Shown: positions 53,076 through 61,760, counted from the stretch's first letter. The stretch is DNA of 64,000 nt from Jeotgalibaca dankookensis (GCF_002005405.1 NZ_CP019728.1:1116001-1180000); one strand, 5' to 3'. The notes: generated by a model not told the origin, from the sequence alone. Program-made: numbers and translations.

Positions 53076-53117
53076 TTGATCTGCATCAATTTTTATTCTT
53101 TTATCCCGGGGTATACT
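53076..53117 (+). promoter_or_regulatory. FNR-type box and promoter of the HMA-domain gene
   Basis: TTGATCTGCATCAA (53076-53089) is a perfect FNR box (TTGAT-N4-ATCAA). The -10 TATACT is at 53112-53117 and no -35 is visible. The box centre is 34.5 bases before the end of the -10, which places it at about -41.5 from the likely start, the class II activator position. Confidence 0.8.
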
Positions 53118-53149
53118 GTAATTAGAAAAAGAAAAGAGGAGAATGATTT

Positions 53150-53383
53150 ATGAAAAAAGCAGTTATTACTTTAGAAACTTTGGCATGTCCAAGTTGTTTA
53201 CAAAAAATAGAGAATGCAACCAAAAACTTAGCTGGTGTAGAAGAAAATAGTGTGAAAGTTTTATTTAATTCCAGCAAAGCGAAACTTGATTTTGACGCTG
53301 AAAAAATTAGTATCGAAGAAATTGAGAAAGCCATTCAAGATTTAGGCTACCCGGTTATTAAATCAAAAGTAAAAGATGCTTAA
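53150..53383 (+). CDS. Small heavy-metal-associated (HMA) domain protein, CopZ-like
   Basis: A 77-residue ferredoxin-like domain with the metal motif LACPSC (CxxC at about residues 14-17) and the family pattern ending in IEEIEKAIQDLGYPV. It is probably a cytosolic metal chaperone or sensor. The P1B ATPase downstream has no N-terminal HMA domain, so this protein may supply it in trans. Which metal is bound cannot be read from CxxC alone. AGAGGAG precedes the ATG. Confidence 0.85.
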   Translation: MKKAVITLETLACPSCLQKIENATKNLAGVEENSVKVLFNSSKAKLDFDAEKISIEEIEKAIQDLGYPVIKSKVKDA

Positions 53384-53406
53384 AGATAAAAGAAAGAGGT
53401 TTTAAT

Positions 53407-53700
53407 ATGACAACCTATAACGAGCTCGCAGATAAACAATTCGAAAAATTAGATTTATTCTCAAAGGCAATTACCCGTGCCCACGGAAAAAATCATCCAG
53501 AAGCATTCCAAGTACGTGAACTATTTGAAACAATCGCTCAAAAAACAGAACAAGCAAAGCCCGAAAAGCCAAATTTAGATGTGGAATTTGATGAACTACG
53601 TGACGTAACCGATCATTATTCTATTCCCAACGATGTATGTGAAACTTACGCTGCTGTTTACGAAATGTTCTCTCAGCTTGATGAAGCCTACACTAAATAA
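53407..53700 (+). CDS. Small conserved protein resembling part of Ric/ScdA-type di-iron proteins
   Basis: A 97-residue, helical, charged protein co-transcribed with the HMA gene (23-base gap). The stretch ITRAHGKNHPEAFQVRELF resembles a helix of hemerythrin-like iron-sulfur-repair proteins (Ric/ScdA/YtfE), and DVTDHYSIPND supplies a further histidine. It is far shorter than ScdA (about 220 residues), so it may be a one-domain relative or an unrelated helical protein. A role in iron or redox stress is inferred from the FNR box and neighbours. Confidence 0.5.
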   Translation: MTTYNELADKQFEKLDLFSKAITRAHGKNHPEAFQVRELFETIAQKTEQAKPEKPNLDVEFDELRDVTDHYSIPNDVCETYAAVYEMFSQLDEAYTK

Positions 53701-53704
53701 AGAA

Positions 53705-53748
53705 CGGCCCTTGGAAAGAATGTACTATTTCTTTCCAAGGGCTATTTT
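53705..53748 (+). terminator. Terminator of the HMA-Ric-like unit
   Basis: Perfect 14-base arms GCCCTTGGAAAGAA and TTCTTTCCAAGGGC around an 8-base loop, then T-rich. Confidence 0.92.
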
Positions 53749-53767
53749 ATAGGGTAAATAAGGGAAC

Positions 53768-53809
53768 TTGATGAGCATCAATTTTTTATTATAACCAACA
53801 TTGTATAGT
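53768..53809 (+). promoter_or_regulatory. FNR-type box and promoter of the P1B ATPase gene
   Basis: TTGATGAGCATCAA (53768-53781) is a perfect FNR box; TATAGT is at 53804-53809. The distance from box centre to end of -10 is again 34.5 bases, exactly as at the other unit, so both promoters look like class II targets of one FNR-type activator. Confidence 0.82.
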
Positions 53810-53869
53810 TTAAATATAGAGAGGCCAGTTGAGACTTGCCACTACTAAACAGACAAAGGGGATACAATC

Positions 53870-55732
53870 ATGCAACTATATATATTAAGTAAAAAAAATC
53901 AAATCACTATTATCAGTGGACTTTTGATTCTATTCGGCTTCTTTAGCCATTTTATTTTGAATAATTTATTTTTATCAGAATGGTCATTAATCATTGCTTC
54001 TATTTTTGGGGTTGCGCCTATCGCGATCCAAGCTTTCCAAGCATTAAAAGTAAGAGTAATCAGTATCGATATTTTAGTTACCATTGCCGTTATTGGGGCA
54101 TTTTTAATCCAAAACTATGAAGAATCCGCAATTGTAACTTTTTTATTCTTATTTGGACACTTTTTAGAACAACGAACCTTAAATCAAACTCGGTCTGCTA
54201 TAAAAGAGCTAACGGATATGGCGCCGGAAAGCGCACTCAGACAAGTCTCAGATGGTGAATTTGAAGAAGTTGAAGTCGATGATGTCGATGAAGGCGACAT
54301 TCTACTCGTTAAAACAGGTGCAAAGGTCCCAGTGGATGGCACTGTTCTTGTAGGTGAAGGTCATATTAATGAAGCCAGTATTACTGGTGAATCTGTTCCA
54401 ACAAATAAGGGAGTCGATTCTGAAGTTTTTGCTGGAACTATACTCGAAAATGGAACCCTTCAAATTCGTGCCGACCGGGTTGGAGAAGATACGACCTTTG
54501 GAAAAATTATTGAGTTAGTTGAAGAAGCACAGGATTCGAAATCTGAAGCGGAACGCTTTATTGACCGTTTTTCTAAATATTATACGCCCGCTGTTCTGGT
54601 TATTTCTATCCTAGTTTGGGTAATTAGTCGCGATGTGGAACTTGCAATCACAGTCCTTGTTCTCGGTTGTCCGGGTGCTTTAGTTATTGGGGTTCCTGTT
54701 TCTAACGTAGCTGGAATTGGTAATGGCGCACGAAATGGTGTTTTGCTAAAGGGGAGCGAAGTGATTCATGACTTCAGCCGTGTAGATACAGTGGTTTTCG
54801 ATAAAACCGGAACACTGACAATCGGTAATCCCGAAGTAGCAGAAATAGCAAATTATTCGGATAATCAAAAAGCTGTATTTGGGTATTTAGCGAGTGTGGA
54901 ACGTGAATCTGATCACCCTCTCGGAAAAGCAATTTTGGATTACATTGGTAATACAACTTATTCTCCTGTTGAAGAAACGCAAGTTGTTAAAGGTGGCGGT
55001 ATTATTGCAAAAGTAAACGGTCATCGCATTGTAATCGGGAATGTTGCTTTGATGGAGCAAGAAAATATTATTCTCAACAAGGAAGCACAAAAAGACATTA
55101 AAGAGTTCGAAAAAAATGGGAACTCACTTGTTTTAACAGCTGTCGATGGTTCATTAGAGATTTTAATAGGTATCCGTGACCAAATTCGTCCAGGCGTTAA
55201 AAAAGATCTCCAAGCTTTAAAGAAATTAGGCGTAAAAAATCTTGTCGTTCTCTCTGGAGATAATCAGGGTACCGTTAATTTAGTAGCAAAAGAATTAGGA
55301 TTAACAGAAGCTCATGGTCATATGCTCCCAGAAGATAAGTCCTCTTATATCGCAAAATTACAAAAAGAAGGCCAAATTGTTGCATTTGTTGGTGATGGTG
55401 TCAATGATAGCCCTTCTCTTGCACTGAGTGATATTGGAATTGCTATGGGTAGCGGAACGGACGTTGCAATCGAAACTTCAGATGTCGTATTGATGAATTC
55501 AGATTTTAGTCGTTTACCTCATGCCTTAGGTTTAACAAAAGCAACAGCCCGTAATATGAAACAAAATATTTTGATTGCTGTTGGTGTTGTGCTAATTTTG
55601 TTGTTCAGTGTCTTTTTCAGCGATTGGATGAATATGTCGATTGGTATGCTCGTCCATGAAGGAAGTATTCTCGTTGTTATTTTTAATGGTATGCGGTTAT
55701 TAAAATATCAACTGCAAGGAGTTAAAAACTAA
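53870..55732 (+). CDS. P1B-type metal ATPase with CPG motif (P1B-4-like, ZosA/PfeT related)
   Basis: A 620-residue metal pump: about six membrane helices, actuator TGES (172-175), phosphorylation DKTGT with Asp311, the SDHPLG nucleotide-binding HP motif, and GDGVND. It has no N-terminal metal-binding domain. The membrane metal motif reads CPG (267-269) where most P1B pumps have CPC, SPC, TPC or CPH. The penultimate helix contains VHEGS, resembling the HEG motif of the P1B-4 group (Fe/Co/Zn exporters such as PfeT and ZosA). I infer iron or zinc export under low oxygen; copper or cadmium is not excluded. Confidence 0.82.
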   Translation: MQLYILSKKNQITIISGLLILFGFFSHFILNNLFLSEWSLIIASIFGVAPIAIQAFQALKVRVISIDILVTIAVIGAFLIQNYEESAIVTFLFLFGHFLEQRTLNQTRSAIKELTDMAPESALRQVSDGEFEEVEVDDVDEGDILLVKTGAKVPVDGTVLVGEGHINEASITGESVPTNKGVDSEVFAGTILENGTLQIRADRVGEDTTFGKIIELVEEAQDSKSEAERFIDRFSKYYTPAVLVISILVWVISRDVELAITVLVLGCPGALVIGVPVSNVAGIGNGARNGVLLKGSEVIHDFSRVDTVVFDKTGTLTIGNPEVAEIANYSDNQKAVFGYLASVERESDHPLGKAILDYIGNTTYSPVEETQVVKGGGIIAKVNGHRIVIGNVALMEQENIILNKEAQKDIKEFEKNGNSLVLTAVDGSLEILIGIRDQIRPGVKKDLQALKKLGVKNLVVLSGDNQGTVNLVAKELGLTEAHGHMLPEDKSSYIAKLQKEGQIVAFVGDGVNDSPSLALSDIGIAMGSGTDVAIETSDVVLMNSDFSRLPHALGLTKATARNMKQNILIAVGVVLILLFSVFFSDWMNMSIGMLVHEGSILVVIFNGMRLLKYQLQGVKN

Positions 55733-55743
55733 CTAAATTTATA

Positions 55744-55782
55744 AAAACACACTTAATCCTTATAGGACTAGGTGTGTTTTTT
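55744..55782. terminator. Bidirectional terminator between the ATPase and the FNR-type regulator
   Basis: AAAACACAC and GTGTGTTTT outer arms with an inner ATCCT/AGGA stem, between convergent genes. Confidence 0.85.
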
Positions 55783-55785
55783 CGA

Positions 55786-56490
55786 TTAAACTAATAATAA
55801 CCCATCGATGTCAATAATTTTTATTTTCTTATGGCTTAATTGCTTAATATAGCCCCGTTCTTCTAACTCATTAAATTTACGACTAATGGTTTCAGGCGTC
55901 GTCCCTAAGTAGGATGCCATATTTTTTTTAGTCATCGGAAGGGTTAATTCAAGTGATTCAGAATCTGCTTCATCTAAACTTTCAACTAAAAATAAAGCAA
56001 TACGTGTGTCTACTTGTTCAGTTGAGAACCGTGTCGTTTGTTTTTCCGACTCTTCAAGTCGGTTAGAAAATTCAGAAAGGAACTTCAGCGATATAGAAGG
56101 ATACTTTAATAATAAATCTTGTATATCGGAACGTTTAATCATACAAATTTTAGTGTCTTTCATTGCTTCGGCGTAGGATTCATGAATACCTTCAGAAAAC
56201 AAAGCCATTTCACCCGTAAAATCCCCTACATTTAGTATCCGAACCAGTTGCTCTTTACCGGATGCCGATAGGCGGTAGATACGCACTCTTCCGCTACTAA
56301 TGATGTAAAGAGAATCCGACTTATCTCCCGCATGATAAATGATTTCGTTTTTTTGATAAGATACCGATTGCGTTGTTTTCATTATTTCATTCAGCTGTTC
56401 TTCTTCTAAGTGATTAAAAATCGGAACCAAAGAGACACACGACTTGTGCAACCCTTCATTTTTATCTAGATGTACATCGCAGTGACTCAT
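55786..56490 (-). CDS. flp: Crp/Fnr-family regulator, FNR/FLP type
   Basis: A 234-residue regulator with a cyclic-nucleotide-binding-like beta-roll (GEMALFSEGIHESYAEAM) and a C-terminal winged helix. The recognition helix reads TPETISRKF; the E-x-x-S-R pattern is that of FNR, which binds TTGAT. Cysteines at 4, 18 and 116 could sense redox state by disulfide, as proposed for L. casei FLP; there is no full four-cysteine iron-sulfur set. It is the obvious candidate to act at the two FNR boxes next door. AAAGGAGGG precedes the ATG. Confidence 0.88.
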   Translation of the reverse strand: MSHCDVHLDKNEGLHKSCVSLVPIFNHLEEEQLNEIMKTTQSVSYQKNEIIYHAGDKSDSLYIISSGRVRIYRLSASGKEQLVRILNVGDFTGEMALFSEGIHESYAEAMKDTKICMIKRSDIQDLLLKYPSISLKFLSEFSNRLEESEKQTTRFSTEQVDTRIALFLVESLDEADSESLELTLPMTKKNMASYLGTTPETISRKFNELEERGYIKQLSHKKIKIIDIDGLLLV

Positions 56491-56574
56491 ACGATTGTTC
56501 CCTCCTTTTTATAAGAAAAATTTCTCCTTATCATTATTGTAACAAATTTACTTGATGAAATCAGATAAAAAAAA

Positions 56575-56605
56575 GACGTTACTCAGTGAGTAACGTCCCA
56601 ATAAG
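56575..56605 (-). terminator. Terminator of the triple RidA gene
   Basis: Perfect 11-base arms (GACGTTACTCA and TGAGTAACGTC, 56575-56597) with one central base, followed on the minus strand by T8. Confidence 0.92.
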
Positions 56606-56606
56606 A

Positions 56607-57878
56607 TTAAACGATTGGTGGTGTTCCTTCAGTATTACCAACTACTGCGTCAACTTGAAGCAATGCGCCTTCAGGTAAAGCTGCTACTTCAGCAACCGTA
56701 CGAGCAGGTGTGCCTTCTGGGAAGAATGATTGATAAGCTTCGTCAATAGCTTCCAAGTCTGCTAAGTCTTTAACAAATACATTTACCTTTACAATATCTT
56801 CCATTGCATGGTCGATACTTTCTACAATCGCTTGGATGTTTGTTAGAATTTGTTTTGTTTGTTCTTTTACATCACCAGCTACCATTTGACCGCTTTTTGG
56901 ATCAATTCCTAGTTGTGCAGAAAGGTGGTTGTAGTGAGAAAATGCAACAGTTTGTGTAGACAATGAATCAATTGGTGCATTTTCTGTATTATTAGCTTCA
57001 ACAATTAAACCATGGCGATCTTCAATTGCTTGTGGAGGTGTCCCATCACCATGGGATACAACTGCATCCATTTGTACCAAAGCACCCATTGGTAAATTAG
57101 AAGCTGCTACAATTGTACGCGCTGGTAAATAGTTGACTGCCCTTGCAATACCAGAATCAGGGAAAAAGGCTGCATAAACTTCGTTAACAGCTTCTAGATC
57201 TGAATAGTTTTTTAAATAAACGTTTACTTTAACAATGTCATCAAATGGAACGTCAATACTTTCTAGAATTGCCTTCATATTTTTAAGACACTGACGCGCT
57301 TGTTCTTTCACGTCTTCTGCAACAATTCTTCCTGATTTAGGTTCGATTGGCAGTTGAGCAGAAAGATTATTATAATGAGAAAAAGCGACTGATTGTGTTG
57401 ATAGATGACTGATTGGTGCGTGTGCTGTATTGTTGGTAAGTTTTATTAAATCACCGGCTTGTGGTTCATTAGGAATTGTTCCTTCACCGTAGGACAAAAG
57501 TGCTTCTACTTGTACGGACGCATCCATTGGTAAAGCTTTTACTGCTACCACTGTACGTGCTGGTACATAACTTGGAAATGCTGCATGGTATGCTTCTTCA
57601 ACAGCATCCATGTCCATCATGTTGGTAACAAAAATATTAACACGAACAACATCTGTCATTACATGGTCAATACCTTCTACAACTGTTTTAATATTTTTAA
57701 AACATTGTTCCGCCTGTTCTTTCGCGCCCCCTGCTACCAGTGAACCTGTTTGAGGATCGATCGGTAATTGTGCAGAAAGATTGTTGTAATGAGAAAAAGC
57801 TACGGTTTGAGAATAAGGACCAATATTCTTTGGAGCACCTTCGATATTCCTTGATAATACTGCGTTAAAACCAGTCAT
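56607..57878 (-). CDS. Three-domain RidA/YjgF fusion protein
   Basis: A 423-residue chain of three RidA domains in tandem (about 1-137, 138-285, 286-423), marked by repeated AFSHYNNLSAQLPI and by PARTVVAVKALP, PARTIVAASNLP and PARTVAEVAALP. RidA is normally a trimer of 130-residue chains that hydrolyses reactive imines at sites between subunits; this looks like a covalent trimer. The Arg of each site is kept. The GPYSQ tyrosine motif is present only in domain 1, and the site glutamate is E, D and D. Domain 2 has a short insert before its PARTIV. AAAGGAG precedes the ATG. Confidence 0.88.
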   Translation of the reverse strand: MTGFNAVLSRNIEGAPKNIGPYSQTVAFSHYNNLSAQLPIDPQTGSLVAGGAKEQAEQCFKNIKTVVEGIDHVMTDVVRVNIFVTNMMDMDAVEEAYHAAFPSYVPARTVVAVKALPMDASVQVEALLSYGEGTIPNEPQAGDLIKLTNNTAHAPISHLSTQSVAFSHYNNLSAQLPIEPKSGRIVAEDVKEQARQCLKNMKAILESIDVPFDDIVKVNVYLKNYSDLEAVNEVYAAFFPDSGIARAVNYLPARTIVAASNLPMGALVQMDAVVSHGDGTPPQAIEDRHGLIVEANNTENAPIDSLSTQTVAFSHYNHLSAQLGIDPKSGQMVAGDVKEQTKQILTNIQAIVESIDHAMEDIVKVNVFVKDLADLEAIDEAYQSFFPEGTPARTVAEVAALPEGALLQVDAVVGNTEGTPPIV

Positions 57879-57926
57879 TGTATGAGTCTCCTTTATTGTA
57901 TACGTATTTTATATAACAACCAAACG

Positions 57927-57940
57927 TGAAAGCGTTTGTG
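57927..57940. promoter_or_regulatory. Possible cre upstream of the triple RidA gene
   Basis: TGAAAGCGTTTGTG fits the core TGNAANCGNW of a catabolite-responsive element on the plus strand, with a mismatched end. A promoter (minus strand TTGGTT, 17 bases, TACAAT) lies between it and the gene. Confidence 0.4.
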
Positions 57941-58031
57941 TCAACTTTTATTATAACAAAGATTTGTTCTCTTTGATATATGCGTTTTTATTATTTCAAA
58001 CTATTTTTTTAGTGAATATGTTCATATACTT

Positions 58032-59159
58032 CTAGCCTAATCTTCTAATAAAGCTTAACTTTCTATAAAATGACTTGTTTTCTTCTTTTTCTCGATCAAA
58101 TAAAAAGAGTCGTAAAAGTTCTTTTGAAATCTCTATAACATAACTTCTTATTTCTGGATCCACACTGTTATAAATAATACTGATATCTTTGATGCTTTGA
58201 ATTGAAAGAAAATTTCTAAGATCATCAATTGTGCAAATATTTAACCTTTTAAACCCTTGAAAAAGTTCATCGGTGGCCCGTTCTCTCTGTTCCTTCGAAA
58301 CAGTTTTTAACCAAGTAGAGATGGAATTAGATAATTGCCGTGAGATCGGACTGATTTCGTTCACTCTTATCAGTTCCCCTTCTTTAATCAACCAGGAATA
58401 AGGATCATGTTGATATAAACTAACACTGGAACTTTTAATAACAAATATAGGCTCAGATGAATTCATTAACGTACCAAAAAAAGAAAATTGCGGAACATAT
58501 TTTTCTGTTATTTTAAGAATATTGTTGTATCTTTCTGAGTTAGCAAATTCAATGGGAAAACCTGGACCATCAAAATTATATACTTTTTTAATACGGTTTA
58601 CGTATTCTTCTTTGCATGTTGTAGCAGCATAAACTGCGATATTCCCCCCTTTTGAATGTCCACTAACCGTCACTTCATAAGGATATTGGGAAGCCGTTTG
58701 TTCTAAATAAGCTTTTGCAGAAAGCTGAGACGGTACGTACTCTGAATACATCATATTAAAGTCTTCCTTCCAACCAATCATTGTAGAATCGGTACCACGA
58801 AAGGCAATAAATAATTTATTACCATTGACTAAATAAGTTATAGCTGCAAATTGCTTATCAATTTCTTCTACTAATTGATTTTGGAAATCGACAATTTGAA
58901 CATTTTGGAAGACAGGATTTTGAATAAGTGCATTTATAAAATGAACGTGATTTTTTTTAAATACACTCTTTTCTCCTAAACGAAATGCTTCACTCGCCTT
59001 TTCTTTTTCTAAATCTGCTATTTTTAAAGGAAGTTTTTCGTTAAAGAAAGGTATTTTTTCAAATTCAAAATAAATTGACTGTGCTAGTATTAATGCATCT
59101 AAATGCCTGTTTGTATCTATTTCTTTACTTGTAGTGTTTACATACTCAATAATATTCAT
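58032..59159 (-). CDS. DUF2974 (Mbeg1-like) alpha/beta hydrolase, lipase class 3-like
   Basis: A cytosolic serine hydrolase of about 375 residues. The nucleophile elbow is VSGHSKGGNIAVYAA (GHSKG), preceded by LFIAFRGTDSTMIGWKEDF, the lipase-3 block that holds the oxyanion hole. The YQHDPYSWLI region gives a likely catalytic histidine. No signal peptide. The substrate is unknown. I choose the ATG at 59159 with GGTGAT just upstream; an ATG five codons earlier is possible. Confidence 0.82.
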   Translation of the reverse strand: MNIIEYVNTTSKEIDTNRHLDALILAQSIYFEFEKIPFFNEKLPLKIADLEKEKASEAFRLGEKSVFKKNHVHFINALIQNPVFQNVQIVDFQNQLVEEIDKQFAAITYLVNGNKLFIAFRGTDSTMIGWKEDFNMMYSEYVPSQLSAKAYLEQTASQYPYEVTVSGHSKGGNIAVYAATTCKEEYVNRIKKVYNFDGPGFPIEFANSERYNNILKITEKYVPQFSFFGTLMNSSEPIFVIKSSSVSLYQHDPYSWLIKEGELIRVNEISPISRQLSNSISTWLKTVSKEQRERATDELFQGFKRLNICTIDDLRNFLSIQSIKDISIIYNSVDPEIRSYVIEISKELLRLFLFDREKEENKSFYRKLSFIRRLG

Positions 59160-59294
59160 TTCTATCACCCACATTTCTAAAAAATGGCTTGTCTTTCTAT
59201 TTTAGCTACTTTGACAAAGTATACCGAAGTAATCGCTTAACTACCACCATTCCAGTATAATAGAAATAGAATTCACTAAATGAGGGGTGACACA

Positions 59295-59621
59295 ATGAAC
59301 GAGAGAATGAAAAAAGCAATCATTGGCGGTGCTGTCTTAGGTATCCTCTGTGTAATTGGAGCATTCATAAGGTCGGGGTTTTCAGCTTCACCTATTTTCG
59401 TTTTTTCCCTTTGGTATAATCGTGTTTTACTTGGATTAATTGTAGGAGCACCATGGCGCCATACAGACCGGTTACGTGCTTTGTTTCGTAGTGCCTTACT
59501 GGGTTTATTCGTTTCTTTTGCTTTTTATAGTACGACTGGTTTCCAAGATCCCATTAGTTTTGTAGCCGGTATTATCTATGGGGTTTTATTAGAAGAGTGG
59601 TTAATTCGAACGAGTCATTAA
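59295..59621 (+). CDS. Small membrane protein of unknown function
   Basis: A 108-residue protein with about three hydrophobic segments (AIIGGAVLGILCVIGAFI; WYNRVLLGLIVGAP; LLGLFVSFAFYS) and a conserved-looking Arg/His loop PWRHTDRLRALFRS. GAGGGGTG precedes the ATG at 59295; an upstream ATG at 59280 has no site. It is monocistronic. I do not recognise a family. Confidence 0.6.
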   Translation: MNERMKKAIIGGAVLGILCVIGAFIRSGFSASPIFVFSLWYNRVLLGLIVGAPWRHTDRLRALFRSALLGLFVSFAFYSTTGFQDPISFVAGIIYGVLLEEWLIRTSH

Positions 59622-59625
59622 AAAA

Positions 59626-59665
59626 GTAAACCGTTCCCCTAAAAGAGAAGCGGTTTGTTTTTATT
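59626..59665. terminator. Weak bidirectional hairpin
   Basis: AAACCG and CGGTTT arms with an imperfect extension, T-rich on both sides, between convergent genes. Confidence 0.5.
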
Positions 59666-59675
59666 GTTTTTTTTA

Positions 59676-61760
59676 TTAATCTCCTCTTCTTAAAGCCTCA
59701 ACAGGGTCTAATTTGGCTGCTTTATTGGCTGGTAGTAATCCAGCAAGTACACTTATGATGGTACTAATTAAAATTCCTGCCCCTGCATATAAAGGCGTAA
59801 TGTGGAGAACCGTTGCATCAAATGTTCTTTCAACAATAATATTTCCGACTATCGTTAAACCATATGCAATGGCGACCCCCAATACGCCACTAAAAAGTCC
59901 AATTAAGAAAGATTCAGAAACAAAAATGCGTCTAATATCTTTCTTCCGGCCGCCTATAGCTTTAATCACGCCGATTTCTCGGGTTCGCTCAACAACACTA
60001 ATATAAAGAACGGTCAAAATCATAATGGCCGATACAAGTAAGGAAATTGCTGCAACACCAGTTAAGATGTAGGTGAAAATATCAAGCAATTGACCAAAGA
60101 CATCAATTAAAATATCAGCTGAAGACCCGCCATACCCCAGTTCCTTCACTTGATTTTTAATGTCAATAGTAAATGCTTCTGATTCTGAAGTAAGGTAAAT
60201 AACATTTGCATCTATGCTTTGATCACTTTCTTCAGCCAAAGCTTCAAACGTTTCCATAGTCATAAAAACAGAATCAAAAAAGCCAGTAGGTCCAACTGCA
60301 TCTCCGGGGTTATAAATACCACTTACAACATAAGCCCCTTCTAGTGTTTCTCCTTCTACTTCAACTTTTACAAGAACTTCTTGACCAATCATTTCAGAAG
60401 CTTCATCCACGATACTAGTTGCTAGGCCTTCGGTTATTAAAATTTCATTTTCTTGGGGCATTTCACCAAACATTAAATTGGCAGGTGTCATATCTGGCGA
60501 TATTGTTCCAAAGTTCATATAAGTGTAAGATTCATCTTCATATTCGATTGCATTGCTTGTGAAGGAAAAAGCTGTAAAGCCCTCGGTAATCTCCTCTACG
60601 TGATCAATCGCTTCAAGCTCTTCGATGTTTTCTTCTTCAAAATATAAATCGTTTTGTGTACCAGGTGGCCCTTGAAAATCAGGTCCTAAATTTTCGTCAG
60701 CAGTTGCATCTCCTCCGGGAAATGCCGGAACATCAGCATTCATTTCATCCTCTTGGGCTGCTTCTTCTTCTTCACGTTCTTTTTTAGCTGCTTCGGTTTC
60801 AGTTTCTTCAGTCATTTTAACTTGCACGACAAGCGGATTGACATTTTCATTCATGATATCGGTTAGATAGTCATTAACGCCTTTACCTAGAGATAACATC
60901 AACACAATACTCATAATTCCAATACTACCACCCAAAGCAATCAAGAGATTTCTACCTAATTTTTCTTTCATGTTTAAAAAGGCCATGCGAATAGCAGAGA
61001 AGAAAGATAAATTTTTATTTGTCTGTTTATTGTCAAGTTCACGCATTTTAAAATCACTATCAACTTCTTTTATTGGTCCGGTATATTTATTGTCAATAAT
61101 TTCACCGTCAGCAATCGTTACAACCCGACTCGATCTGCCCGCTACCAATTCCGAGTGCGTAACAAGAATAACCAATTTCCCATTTTCTGCAATTTTTTGA
61201 ATAATATCAAGCACCTGGTTACTCGTTTCTGAATCTAAAGCGCCCGTTGGTTCGTCTGCGATAATAATATCAGGGTCGTTTACCAACGCACGCGCAATTG
61301 CCACACGTTGTTTTTGACCTCCTGAAAGCTGATTAGGTTTTTTATTCAGTTGATCTTTCAAACCCAATTGCTGTAAGATTTCTTTTGCACGGTTAATACG
61401 TGTTTCTTTATCAACATTGGATAAAGTCATAGCTAACGTTACATTATCTAGAATTGATAAATGCGAAACAAGGTTAAAACTTTGAAATACAAAACCTACT
61501 CTTTCTTTATGGTATTGCACCATTTCTTGTTCTGAATATTTACCGATATTTTCTCCATTTACAACGATATCGCCAGTAAACTGCGAGTCTAATCCACCAA
61601 AAAGGTTCATCAATGTCGATTTACCACTCCCAGACTCGCCAATAATGGATACAAGTTCTCCTTTTTCAAATGACAGATCAATGTCTTTCAGGGCGTGAAA
61701 TTTTTCATCATCACCTATAGGATAATACTTATTTAATTTATTTACTTCTAAAAAAGCCAT
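59676..61760 (-). CDS. MacB-like ABC transporter, ATPase fused to FtsX-type permease
   Basis: A 694-residue half-transporter acting as a dimer. Residues 1-225 form a LolD/MacB-type ATPase with GESGSGKST, LSGGQKQRV and IIADEPTGALD. Then come one membrane helix, a large extracellular domain (about residues 310-560, with an acidic Asp/Glu-rich insert around 330-375), and three C-terminal helices with the FtsX block SVVERTREIGVIKAIGG. Such mechanotransmission pumps expel or sense peptides and antibiotics. No membrane-fusion partner or two-component system is adjacent, so substrate is unknown. Confidence 0.9.
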   Translation of the reverse strand: MAFLEVNKLNKYYPIGDDEKFHALKDIDLSFEKGELVSIIGESGSGKSTLMNLFGGLDSQFTGDIVVNGENIGKYSEQEMVQYHKERVGFVFQSFNLVSHLSILDNVTLAMTLSNVDKETRINRAKEILQQLGLKDQLNKKPNQLSGGQKQRVAIARALVNDPDIIIADEPTGALDSETSNQVLDIIQKIAENGKLVILVTHSELVAGRSSRVVTIADGEIIDNKYTGPIKEVDSDFKMRELDNKQTNKNLSFFSAIRMAFLNMKEKLGRNLLIALGGSIGIMSIVLMLSLGKGVNDYLTDIMNENVNPLVVQVKMTEETETEAAKKEREEEEAAQEDEMNADVPAFPGGDATADENLGPDFQGPPGTQNDLYFEEENIEELEAIDHVEEITEGFTAFSFTSNAIEYEDESYTYMNFGTISPDMTPANLMFGEMPQENEILITEGLATSIVDEASEMIGQEVLVKVEVEGETLEGAYVVSGIYNPGDAVGPTGFFDSVFMTMETFEALAEESDQSIDANVIYLTSESEAFTIDIKNQVKELGYGGSSADILIDVFGQLLDIFTYILTGVAAISLLVSAIMILTVLYISVVERTREIGVIKAIGGRKKDIRRIFVSESFLIGLFSGVLGVAIAYGLTIVGNIIVERTFDATVLHITPLYAGAGILISTIISVLAGLLPANKAAKLDPVEALRRGD

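Noticed and set aside
53899-54084. Several long open frames opposite known genes (for example here, and at 906-1238)
   Set aside because: They overlap strongly supported genes, lack ribosome-binding sites and resemble no protein family.
56552-56563. TTGAT and ATCA half-sites upstream of the flp gene as an FNR autoregulation box
   Set aside because: The spacing is 3 bases, not the 4 of the two good boxes, and the distance to the -10 does not fit activation. Weak evidence.
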